From Bursaphelenchus xylophilus (Eukaryota; Nematoda; Chromadorea; Rhabditida; Aphelenchoididae): DNA of 64,000 bases. Shown one piece after another: positions 33,801 to 44,226 of the stretch. The stretch covers positions 7,564,001 to 7,628,000 of the forward strand of contig CAJFCV020000006.1 of NCBI GenBank assembly GCA_904066235.2, written 5' to 3'. The notes under the pieces are model-generated. The model did no database searches. It saw only the letters and a program-made list of their open reading frames with translations, and was not told where the DNA came from. Positions within the stretch are counted from its first letter, which is position 1, and the number at the start of each line of letters is the position of its first letter. The translations under genes and the position numbers were made by a program.

Positions 33801-34684
33801 TAAAAGATCTTGCTTCTTATCGGCTGCCTTGACATTAGACCCGATTAAGGCGTCTAATTGGACATCGGAAAAGGTCTGCTCATCTTCGTTCAATTCCACT
33901 CCAACCACAAGTTTGCGTGCCTAAAATGTTGAGTTAAAAGAATATGTCTTAGCCTTCATTCATATAACTTACCTTAGCATCAATATCTCCAACATCAACG
34001 CCTCCTTGTTCGTAGAACAAGATAATATCCTCTTCACGTCGACTGTAAATGGCCAAATAAAACTCTTCTGAATCCTCGTGTTTGCACAGAGGCTCGACAA
34101 TAAATCTGGAGAGGCGCCCGGTGGTTTTGCCAACCTAAAATAATATTGTTTTAGGTGATAATATGGAAGAAACAAATTTTATTTTTGATTTCCTGATCAT
34201 ATATTAGTCAGCAAAAATCGCCGAAAAGGAGTTTGTAGACGATTGCATCACTAAATCGGAATTTGCGTAAAAATCCGGAAAATTGAAAGAAAACTGAAAT
34301 CCGGAAATTTGAAGAAAAATGAAGAAATCAGATAAAATTCGTTAGAATTATGATAACGCGTCAGGGAGATAATATAAAACCTATGGCAAACAGGATTTAA
34401 CTCACGGTCACATATTGCCCTTTCTTTTCATTAAACCAAGCCTTCAATTCGGGGACGGATCCCAGCTTGACCAAGCCATGCTTTCCTCGTCTTTTGATAA
34501 GCTGATCTGGTTTGACAACTCCTTTTTCTCCTTGTTGGATCCAACGGCAACCCTTGGCTTTGTCGTCGAAGTCGTTGAATTCGTCGAGGGGGACAGCCTG
34601 GGGTTTGACGACGAAATCGAGATGGTTAAGATGCCGATAGAGCAATTCTTTGCCGGTGTACTCACTCAGGGCTTTGGCCGACAT
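30807..34684 (-). CDS. acly: ATP-citrate lyase, full length
   Basis: Seven exons: 34684-34406, 34134-33973, 33920 to about 33805, 33751-33407, 33345-33144, 33105-31243 and 31181-30807; about 1113 residues, as in animal ACLY. The N-terminal half is the succinyl-CoA-synthetase-like ATP-grasp and CoA-binding region ([55 protein letters not shown]). The C-terminal part has the phospho-histidine loop [10 protein letters not shown] and the citrate-synthase-like module ([45 protein letters not shown]). It makes cytosolic acetyl-CoA from citrate for lipid synthesis and acetylation. All junctions close in phase except exon 3 to 4: homology demands ...[19 protein letters not shown], but no GT donor gives that join (see findings). 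Otherwise the frame is intact, so I consider the gene functional. Confidence 0.93.
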
Positions 34685-35844
34685 TTTTTGCGTTCAGTGG
34701 ATGTGGCCTGCAAACGTTTCGAGAATGTCAAAACCTGGATTCAAAAGGTCGGGAGTTTCGTGTAAAAACGCCGCAAAATGGACAAAAAAGGGAACGAGCC
34801 GGCGGGAAAAACAATAAAATCGACTGGAACCCCAAGGAAGTGGAAGTTCTGGCCAAAATAGTTAAATTACCTCATTCGTGATGCTCAGATAAGAATAATC
34901 TCGCATAAATACATCAAAAGTAGCGAAAATAACAAATTTTTATACCTAAAAATTCGCAAAATTCGGGGTTTTTTGTAATGGAAACATGAAAAGAGCGGAG
35001 AAATGGTCAAGAAAAAGGATATCAACAGAAAAACGAACAGCAATAGGTTGGTTGACTGACCCGTGGTCGCCTGAGAGCGCCAGAGCCCCAAGGACACCGA
35101 CCCGACGTCTATCGACTTTTTCTCCCCTTTCTTCTGAATATTCCGGGATTCTTTTTCTGATTCCCGTTCGGAAGTTAAAAAAAAGGACGTGGAAAAAAGA
35201 GACGTGGAGAAAATGTGGCGCAGTGAGGGAATATGTGCATGTTATGTTTGGGCGGTCTAAAATAAGGTTGTCCATATAAAGCGAACCTTAAAAACTTTTG
35301 GGAACTCCACCCATTTCCGATTCAACGGCTATAACCAACTTTCGAGGTCTGCTAGCTAGCTGGTTGCTTTTATCGGACTTGAGGGCGGAGTTAAAACAGA
35401 GATGGTCTCATGAGAGTGTGGGACCACTAAAAACGATAGCGGACGGCGTTTTGCGTCTTCCCTGCCCCAGGGAATTATGTAACCTTTGAGGGAATTGATG
35501 AAAATTCCTTTAGAAATTAAAATTGAGACCCGTGAAAGGTGTAAATGGGCAGAGTCCCCGCCGGGTCATCATAGACTGAGGGAACAGTTATCAAACCAAA
35601 AACGCTTCCAATCTGAAATAAAAAAGTATACACGAAGAGATTCACGTGTTAAAAATGGACGTCGAAAAGGTTGCATCAACCTAAAATCGAAAGGAACGCA
35701 AAAGACAGCCACGAAACAAAACATTTACTCGTACATACAGTGATAACAGAGTACTTAACAGTAATATCAGGAGACTGTTATAAGAGATTATTCGGTCCTT
35801 CAAAGCCGCTTGCCCCACAAAACAAACAATAAATAAGGAGTTTA
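34685..35844. other. Intergenic region between tandem minus-strand genes
   Basis: About 1.16 kb with the ATP-citrate lyase promoter and the SF3A3 3' flank. An aatttttatac-type TATA lies near 34940. Open frames on both strands are not protein-like and no repeat is seen. Confidence 0.45.
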
Positions 35845-38017
35845 TTAGAGGAGGTTCTGTCTCTTAAGATCTTCGTATGTTCGTCGATTGAGGATATTCC
35901 CCTTGGAGTCCTCGTATTCCTCATCAATGTTGGGATCCCATTTCGAAGATTCCTTTTCCTGACTCATCTTGTTCCACAGATCGAGAGCATCTTGGATCTT
36001 GGTGATGTTAGCAAAATGGGCCGTGTTGGGGATTCCGAGACATCTCATGCCATGGGAATGGCGCCATTCCTACGAGCAAATAATTAAAAGCGTGGAGAGA
36101 CCATGTTTTAAATAAGTGATAACAGAAGAACGTTAAGATAACATCGTGTAACAATCAAGGCACAGATAGTTTCGAATGTGCCTTTTACGTTTCGAATGTT
36201 TTTCTCCTTGTCTTTACACTTCTTGTGAGCGAACGTGTGAGACCAAAAAATGAAAGAGTTAAAACGTAAGTGAAAGTTGCAGTACATATTATCGGTTTTC
36301 ATTTACAAAACATAACGAAGTTGTTGTTTTGATCGTTAAACTGTATTAAAAATTACAAATACTTACCGTAAAATGTCTTTGGAATGCCTTCGGGCCTTTG
36401 TAAACTTGATTTCCACAAATTTCGCAAGTGTAACTGATATTGAGACCATGTAATTTATACAACCAATACGGAATCGGTTTCCCATCCCATCCCAGCGGTA
36501 AATTCTTCGGATTATAAGGCACATCATCGTCCTCTACATCATCAGGGACATCTTCCTCTTGGTCATCGACTTCTTCCTCTTCCCCAACAATCCTGGCTTG
36601 TTTCCTTTCGACATTCTCTTTGGTGGCTTGTCTTTCATCAGACAACAGTTCGGCTAACCTAAAAATAAGAGAAGTTTTACTAAGGCTTATCATAAAAAGT
36701 AAAAAACAACGTCACCAGAGTAAATTAGGCCAATTTCTTCCGTTTTACCTACTTCTTGAGTTCAAATTCAGTCTTGGCCAAATATTGGACACGCCGTTCT
36801 TCTTTCAGTTGTTCTGCTGATTTCTTGGGTTTTTCCTTCTCCAATTCTTCCGGTGACAAAGACTTGACCGAGAATAGCCGTATCGCCCTTTCTTTTGGGG
36901 TCCTACAAAGAGAATTTTTAATTTTTTCTTCCATCGACCACTTCTTTCTAACGTCTTCAAAAAATAACCAAGAACTATTAAATCTATAAAACTTACCCTC
37001 CACATTTTAATCCTAATGCAATCAAAGCCGATTTTATTCGATCTCCGCCCAAGGCTTCCAATTGCTCGGCGGATTCAAATCCATCCAGGTCTAACGGTAC
37101 ACCAGGGTTTGCCAAAGCCGGCTTTTCCTTATTCCATCCTTCCAATTTCCCTTCTGCCCACAAAATTTCAAACTCCTAAAAGCGAAATAAAGGTGAATAT
37201 ATATTCAAATCTTACCTTTTCAGCTCTCTTTCTGATCCCGGCAACATCAGTTAACGGCTTCGCCCTGGAGATAAAATCGAGGATATATTCCAACAACTTT
37301 GCCAAGTATTCTTTATAAGCACCAGATTTTTTTGCAGTTTCGCGGGGTATTTCTTCAAATTTATCGAATTTGTCAATGAATGTAATGTAATTCAACTTCT
37401 GAAAACACGAAAAACGCAAATGACAGCCTAAAGAGGTTTCTCTTTTCTAACATACGATAAAAAATACATACATTAACACATTTGAGATTTCTGTACTGCT
37501 CAAATATTAAATGCATGTCGAGGTATTTACCATAGCCTTCCTCGTCGGAGAACTTGACAATTTCCTTTTCCACGCGGTCCGGATTCTGAATAAATTGGAT
37601 TTTCTTTTCAAATTCCAATGTCAAGCAGTTGGCTTCTTCGTCCGGATTCCTTCTGTGAACTTCCTTCAACAACTTCAGCCTTGAATAAAACTCTGCGAAT
37701 TCATTCGGACCTCCAAGCTGATCTATTTCTCTCGCCCTTTCTCCAGTCACATCTTTGTAGATATCAATTAACTGTTCCGAAGCATTATTAAAACGCTCAA
37801 AATACGAACGGCACCGCTGATCTGAATTGACTCGCTCCCTTTGCTAAAACAAGCACATCTAGACTTATTGTGAAATTATACAAACCATCAAAAAAATTGA
37901 ACTAAACCTTCGCAGACTTACAGTTTTTTTATCAGCCATAAATTCCTTTACAACAATATCAAGACATCGTTCTCTCTCCTCATGCAATGTTCGCTGATTT
38001 TCGATTATGGACTCCAT
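35845..38017 (-). CDS. SF3A3: Splicing factor 3A subunit 3 (SF3A3 / SAP61 / Prp9)
   Basis: Seven exons: 38017-37922, 37843-37472, 37398-37216, 37175-36997, 36902-36753, 36658-36367 and 36069-35845; phases close, 498 residues (human about 501). The N-terminus [20 protein letters not shown] and helical repeat [19 protein letters not shown] match the family. The centre holds the SAP-like segment [22 protein letters not shown]-terminal matrin-type C2H2 zinc finger is present: [21 protein letters not shown] followed by the split second His pair in [16 protein letters not shown]. It is a component of the U2 snRNP SF3a complex acting in branch-site recognition. The tail DLKRQNLL is typical. A MITE ends 10 bp 5' of the ATG, so the promoter or 5' UTR is element-derived or displaced. 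Confidence 0.93.
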
Positions 38018-38027
38018 GGCTAACTAT

Positions 38028-38319
38028 TAGCATTTTCACAAAGTGCCTGGATATTTGTCGCGAATCGCACTGTGCACAAAGGCCCCCGATTTTTCGCACC
38101 GTGCATTGACCTTTTTTTGGTTTTGCACTGTGCATTTGAAATATCGCTGCGACGTAAGCTTTTCTCAACTGCGCCTCCGCGAGAATGTGCACAGTGCAAT
38201 CGGCTTTTTTGAGGTTTGCACGGTGCGAAAACGGGAAATTTCACAGTGCGTTGGCGACAAAGGTTCAAGATGCACTGTGCGAAAGCGAAATGATGTCCAG
38301 GCACTTTGTGAAAATGCTA
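38028..38319. mobile_element. MITE family B abutting the SF3A3 start codon
   Basis: The left end tagcattttcacaaagtgcc and the right end, reverse complement tagcattttcacaaagtgcc, are identical for about 25 bp including flanking TA dinucleotides, consistent with a Tc1/mariner-type MITE and TA target duplication. The ~290-bp interior is rich in gcactgtgc and tgcacagtgc palindromes. It lies between the SF3A3 ATG (minus strand) and the Hippo kinase gene. Confidence 0.85.
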
Positions 38320-39072
38320 ATAGTGGTTTCAAGAACAGAACCGGTCCTGCAGAACCAAAAATTTTCTCGAGTTCGAGAAAAATATTTTCTGTTGTGACGA
38401 AGTGTCACAATTGACTTACCGAAAGTGGTTTCTTTTTACGGTTTAGAATTTATGAAGATTGTTTCTCGAGCTCGAGCATCTTAGTAATTTCATGTTATTT
38501 TAGCTGCTATTAAATTGTTTAGAGAACCTCCTTGGCTTTTGCCATTTTATGACGTCTGCCAAGATGACATACTTTCTGGAGCCATGTGTAAAGTCGCCGA
38601 AAAGCAATTAATCTTTCGTCCACTTCATGAGGTTTATATTAGAAGAGAAAGGTTTTAATTATAAACTTGGACGTTTTTTGCGTTGTGCCTGTTACAGAAT
38701 GACTTGGTGATTTAGGGATCTTATCGATCCTCTAACTGTCTGTTCTTTTTTCAGCTTTAACCTTATTAACAATCACTTGAATGGGCCAACTGGTGTCTTT
38801 CAATGGTGATCGAGTCCACGAGTACCCGCCTATATACGGTGAATCATTTCGCTTTTTGCTTGTTTTACCCACCCGTACTTGAGTATCATGTGCAACAAGT
38901 GTTACTTTTGTTTTATAGAGCAGCCTGTGTAAAGCTTTCGTTTTTTCAGTTCTTCTCTTATGTTTGTTATTAATCACCTTTAGTAGTCGTACTTATTGTA
39001 TTTTGTATCGTGCACTTTGAGGTTTCTGGATTAATATAACTTATTATTGTTTTAGAGGACCCGATTGCTCAT
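38320..39072. other. Upstream region of the Hippo kinase
   Basis: AT-rich sequence with no reliable coding frame. The acceptor attgttttag at about 39055 precedes the kinase ATG by 18 bp, so a non-coding 5' exon or a spliced leader is likely. A gggtaaaac/gttttaccc pair near 38870 is weakly palindromic. Confidence 0.4.
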
Positions 39073-40806
39073 ATGGAGTATGCACAGGTAGTTGAGGAGA
39101 AGCTGGATGTACCGGTGACACAGAAAATAAGTGAAACGTCGTCAGACTGTTGCACTCATTTCAAGCTCTCATCAGCTGATCTTAACAAGTCCCCGGAAGA
39201 TGTATTTGATGTGGTTAGTAAAGTCGGTGAAGGGTGAGATTGCTATTGGTTGCTAATATTTTCATTTAGGTCTTACGGATCGGTCCATAAAGCCATTCAT
39301 AAAGATAGTGGGCAAGTGTTGGCTGTGAAGAAGGTACCCGTGGACACAGATCTCCAAGAAATCATTAAGGAAATCACAATTATGCAAGAATGTAACAGTC
39401 CTTTCGTTGTCAAATACTTTGGATCCTACTTTAAGAACTCTGATTTATGGGTATGGCTTTTCAATGATTGTTTTATGATTATTCTTTTTAGATTGTCATG
39501 GAATATTGTGGTGCCGGTTCCATCTCGGATATAATGAGACTTCGGAGGAGAACCCTAACTGAGGATGAAGTGTGTGCTGTCCTAAAGGATACTATTAAAG
39601 GTCTCAGCTACCTTCACAGTCTCAAGAAGATCCATCGGGACATCAAGGCGGGGAATATTCTTTTGAACATGGACGGGAATGCAAAATTAGCTGACTTTGG
39701 AGTGGCTGGCCAGTTGACTGATACCATGGCGAAGAGGAATACTGTAATTGGAACACCTTTTTGGATGGCACCGGAGTTGATCCAAGAAATTGGATACGAC
39801 ACAAAGGCCGATATTTGGTCCCTGGGAATTACGGCGATTGAGATGGCCGAAGGAAGACCTCCACATGCGGAAATTCATCCGATGAGGGTAGGCGATTACA
39901 TTAGTAATGTTTACTCATGTTTAGGCAATTTTCATGATTCCAACGAAACCCCCACCAATGTTGAAAAATCCGGAGGAATGGTCCCCATTATTCAATGACT
40001 TCATTGCTCAGTGTCTTGTCAAAAATCCGGAAGAACGGACAGTCGCAGAGAAGCTGCTAAATCACGAGTTTATTCTTAATTCTAAAGGCCCTGAGGCAGT
40101 TAAGGGTATGATCGCTGATGCCCAGGATGTTGCTGCTCAATGTCTGCTTCAAGACTCGGTAAGCTGGAAAGTTGCCCAATAATGTTATTTTTTGCAGAAG
40201 AATGCGCTCACAGAATATTCCCTTCAAAGCGATTCGTCTTCTACTTTAATTAAGTCACCAGATACCATAAAGAGCTATCAAAATACGGGTCTCGATTTTG
40301 GAGACAGCACTCTCATTCAGCACAAAACTGTTGATAGTAGGCAATATACTTTATTTTTATATTGGTTTAGGCCGAAGTGACGATTTCTTCACGGCTTCCC
40401 AAAAATACGAATCTCTAAACAATGCTTTTGCCAACGAATTGAATGTCTCTGATACCAAACCTTCTCTTCCCCCTTATGAAAGTGCTCAAAACAACCTGAA
40501 ACCTCAACACAAAAGTGACCAGTATCATCATACAGTAACCAATTTAATACGCAAATCGTTAAATGATCCAGACCCGGATTATAGATATGTAAGTACAATA
40601 AAAATTATAAGGTTTGACAGGTATGAGACCTTTATTTATGATTTTAGTTAGCGGAATTGAGTACTGATGAGTTGTTACGACAAAAACAAATGCTGGATAA
40701 GGAGATGGATGCTGAATTAGAGGCCCTCCAGGCACGGTATCATGCAAAACGAAAGGCGATTTTGGATGCCATCACGCAGAAAAAGAATGGAACCGTCAAA
40801 TTTTAA
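39073..40806 (+). CDS. cst-1: Hippo/MST-type Ser/Thr kinase with SARAH domain
   Basis: Seven exons: 39073-39233, 39270-39450, 39492-39887, 39925-40158, 40198-40336, 40371-40588 and 40648-40806; phases close, 495 residues (human MST1/2 487-491). The kinase domain is complete: glycine loop VGEGSYGSV, VAIK-type Lys in [19 protein letters not shown] catalytic loop, [20 protein letters not shown] activation segment with the STE20-type GTPFWMAPE and its conserved activating Thr. A Ser/Thr-rich linker follows, then the C-terminal SARAH helix ([20 protein letters not shown] ... [13 protein letters not shown]) for dimerisation and RASSF/Salvador binding. In C. elegans the cst-1/cst-2 kinases act in growth, ageing and Hippo-like signalling. 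The linker intron near 40337 uses GATA|gtaggc and is phase-checked. Confidence 0.94.
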
Positions 40807-41001
40807 GTTATTGAGGAAACCGGATGTTTTGTTTATAGCCCTAGTCAAATTTCATTGTATATACAAGCAGTCGATTAATATTATAAAATTACAAAATTTG
40901 AAAAGAAATATTTTTACATAATTAGAAATATTATCAATGTGAGATTAGGAAAATGTAAACCTAATAATATAGAATTGAGAGACCCGTTATCCAGAATTAA
41001 A

Positions 41002-42184
41002 TTAATTGACCATAACGTCCATGAAGGTGTGGAAGCGGAAATCGAATCTCCTCATGAGCTGTGAAGCCTCGGATTCCCATTGTTTCTTCGTATTCTCCAG
41101 ATTACTTTTTTGTATCCGGTATGGCAAACAGATAAAGATAACGTTGGTCTCTTGATCTGGTCGTAGATTAACACACAATGGGAAGAAGTTCAAAAGAGTT
41201 TTCTCCACCGTGCCCAGATTCTTATCAGGATTATTGAGGAGAAGAACATTCACTATCAAACAACCTTTGATCGTTAACATACTCTTGACATTATTCAACA
41301 GATGTGGTTGGAGAAAAGTTTTCGCTGGACAGGGTATCTGACCATCTTCATCACAAGCATCCAGCACAATCACATCGTATTTCAGACCTGTATTAGTTGT
41401 ACCTAACACTTAAGAGATCAGTTACCTTTACTGGCAGATTCGTTAATGGCAATAACTCCATCTTGGATTACCGTCCTTCTAAAGTCGTCGTCAACAACTC
41501 CAAACCATTTGTTCGCCAGTTTTACAACCGTCGGATCAATCTCATAAACTGTGATATTCCACTAGAACAGCGTATTCTAATGATTTTTTAATTTACCTGA
41601 GGTCTGATGGTGTGATAAAACATGTCGGCACTCCCACCACCCAAACCCACCATCAGAACCGAGGCGTTACCGTAATCCGAATTCATTGAAGGGACACTCC
41701 CAACCACAAAAGGAGCGATACAAATAAGGGCAACGTACTGTGACTGGATTACTGTATGATTGACAGACCAAAATCTGGTATCAGAATCATGGAAAGTGCG
41801 GCCGGGCAATGGAATAAGGGCGACCATCGTATCCACTTCCTTCTCCATCCCGTTCAAATAAATTACTCGGTTTACATTCAACCCGAGCACGCTGAAAACA
41901 AACTGTTTCTCTCTTAATTAGGCCTACTCTGAACTGTAATCCACTACATTATAACAGATCTTGGTTGTAGCCGAACATTCCTTGGCCACCACATTCATAC
42001 TGTCCATGCCTGGGGCTGCTTCCGGGTAAGATTCTTCGGTTTGCATTACAAATCCGATCACATCCACAACTTTACTGGTCACATAGAGTCCGAAGACAAA
42101 GAAGAGGATCAATCTCAGGTAATTTGGGGAGGATTTCACTTTGCTTCTCGAGAATTTCCGCCATAATGATAATGACTCAGGCAT
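41002..42184 (-). CDS. Membrane-anchored spermidine-synthase-like methyltransferase
   Basis: Four exons: 42184-41928, 41891-41597, 41561-41426 and 41387-41002; phases close, 357 residues. Residues 20-45 (YLRLILFFVFGLYVTSKVVD) are a single transmembrane anchor after a basic Ser/Arg-rich N-terminus, suggesting type II orientation. The soluble part has a Rossmann-type AdoMet fold with motif I ASVLMVGLGGGSADMF, the acidic end of strand 2 in ITVYEIDPTVVKLANKWFGV and motif DVIVLDACDEDG. This is the layout of spermidine synthase and the METTL13-like proteins, and many nematode paralogues exist. The substrate is unknown; the polyamine-synthase Asp gatekeeper residues are not evident to me. The start is preceded by the acceptor ttttgcag five bases before the ATG, suiting trans-splicing. 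Confidence 0.75.
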
Positions 42185-42899
42185 ACTAACTGCAAAACGT
42201 TCAAAATTACACAAAAAATAACAATTACCCGCTCAATTATGCTTTAAAACGTGCGACAAAAGATCACTTAATGGCTCCAAATTTAGAGGAAAAGAAACTA
42301 TTCGAATAAAAGACTGGGATGAATACCTGCGCGTCCTTCCCAACCTTCTTCTCCGTGTTCCCCATTCCTCTGACCCTCACCATTTCCCCGATTCTGGGCC
42401 AAAACAAAAGAATAAGTAAAGAATAGTTCCCGGATTATGAGGCTATTCTAGTCGTAAGTCGCCTAGTAATATCAATGTTCTAACTTTATATTCCGGCATA
42501 TTGTTACGCAATCGAAATGAAAAGAGTCATATCAAATATCAGGAAAGAATTTACACTGCATTAAAGTCCACATGAATCCCGATATGACCCTACAAATGGA
42601 ACCCCCAACAATGGAAACAATACGGATCTTTTAAAAAAGCATTTTAAGCTGGAGTATGTGCAAATGAGAGGCGAAGAGAAGGGGGATTCACCTGGAGGGG
42701 AGAAAACAAATCTTTTCGGTGGCATTCCCTCCACTCGAAAGGCTCTCTCGACTCATCTAATGTCTCCAAAATAAAGAGAAAAAACCTCTAAAACTTGGCC
42801 AATTTCCGGAGAAAAAAGGAAATGGACTCGAATCCGACAAATTCCAGGCTTCGATTTTATTGCCATTCCGGACAATAAACCAAATGAAAAAAATGAAAC

Positions 42900-43335
42900 T
42901 GGTATTAAAATCAGGGGCTGCATAAGTAATTGCTTTCAACCAAAAAAAAAATTAAAACTATGGTTGTCCAATAAGTAATGTCCCTCTTCAAAGGATTTAC
43001 TTATGCGACAAACTTTACCGTAATAACAGCGATTTGTTTAATAAAAATAATTATCATGTGCATGCTTATTACAACGTGTCAAAAGCTTTTTTTTTATGCC
43101 GGTAGCTTAGAAACCCCGGGGTCTGGAGCCGATGAAACTTTCGAAGGACTTTTCGAGAGCGACTTGATTGATACATTCCTTAGCACGGATCAAACTTTCC
43201 CCTCTGGAAGATGGACATTACATGTTTATAGGACAACCAGCATTTTCTAAGACGCGATGTGAATCTCAAGCTTGCTCAAGTCAAACGAAATTTTCAAATA
43301 TTAATGTCTAGCATCCAATAAGTAATTTTCTGTAA
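42900..43335. mobile_element. Possible mariner-derived fragment
   Basis: The phrases gcataagtaattgctttcaa (42917), tccaataagtaatgtccc (42966) and tccaataagtaattttctg (43315) resemble the CCAATAAGTAAT-type ends of some mariner elements. No transposase is visible and the boundaries are not clear. Confidence 0.3.
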
Positions 43336-43734
43336 AAAAATTGAAACGTTACCGTAACCGGGTGTGAGGCTCGCGTTTTATATCATAAGAACCAAACAAA
43401 CAGACATCAAAGCTTGTTTTTAGTACCCGGAAACCTTTTTTTATAAACTTGTCCAAGCCTATAACACGACTGGAAATTTTTTTATATTCATGATTTTTGT
43501 CATCAAGTTAAGTTTTTGCCTAACTTTTGAATAAATTTCCAGTGATATTTTTTCTGATTCCGAAACTACAAATCATTGCGGTTCAAATGAGCATAAAAGT
43601 TCCAAAACCTGGTTCGACACGATTGCAAACATGTATTTTTCGGTTGGGTATATAATGTCCACAACAATAAGGGCTCACAGAAACTTTTTAAATTTTTTGA
43701 CTTGCATTATTTCTTCCTGTTGCCGCAAATGTGG

Positions 43735-43830
43735 GCTGCCCGTAAACGTCAACCTGCCCGCAAATGTTCCGGGATGCCGGAAAATGGTCGGCTGCCCGCA
43801 AAGTGGTTGCCCGCAAGTGTGCGCCCGCCT
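43735..43830 (+). repeat. Minisatellite of tgcccgcaaatgt-type units
   Basis: At least five variants of (c)tgcccgcaaatgt occur in tandem, for example ctgcccgtaaacgt, ctgcccgcaaatgt, ctgcccgcaaagtgg and ttgcccgcaagtgt. It is GC-rich compared with its surroundings. Confidence 0.5.
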
Positions 43831-44226
43831 ATAATTATTATATAAAGGCTATGGGACGACAGTATTGGGTCGATTTGTCATGTAAGTGGTCTTGATTTGT
43901 GCGCACCGTCGTCGCTTATTACGTCATGAACACTTCAGTAAACGGTTATTCGTCTCTCTTTCCTGGCTCTTCAAAGGGACCAGGGCCTGTTATCGGATAT
44001 GGCGCTCACGAATCCTGTGTTATAATTTTGATTGGGTGGCCAGCCTGATTTTGGCGATGTTCACCACGGGCATCCTCATTTGTGCCAGGGTCGGCCTGGC
44101 ACTGAGGTTTATGCATAGAAGTTACACGCGTTTCAAATATTTATTTAGATTTAATTTCCTATAAAAAATCTTCGGGTATTTATTACTATTATTACATCAC
44201 AAAATTCGCTTCCAAGTGCAATATTC

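Larger units (their letters stand above)
42185..44226. other. 2-kb gene-poor interval with mariner-like and minisatellite sequence
   Basis: Both flanking genes are on the minus strand, so this is the promoter region of the methyltransferase and the 3' flank of the FReD gene. It includes a stretch with repeated ccaataagtaat ends (42966 and 43316, annotated separately) and a small GC-rich minisatellite (43735-43830). Open frames such as 42978-43250 and 43886-44164 have no supporting features. Confidence 0.4.
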
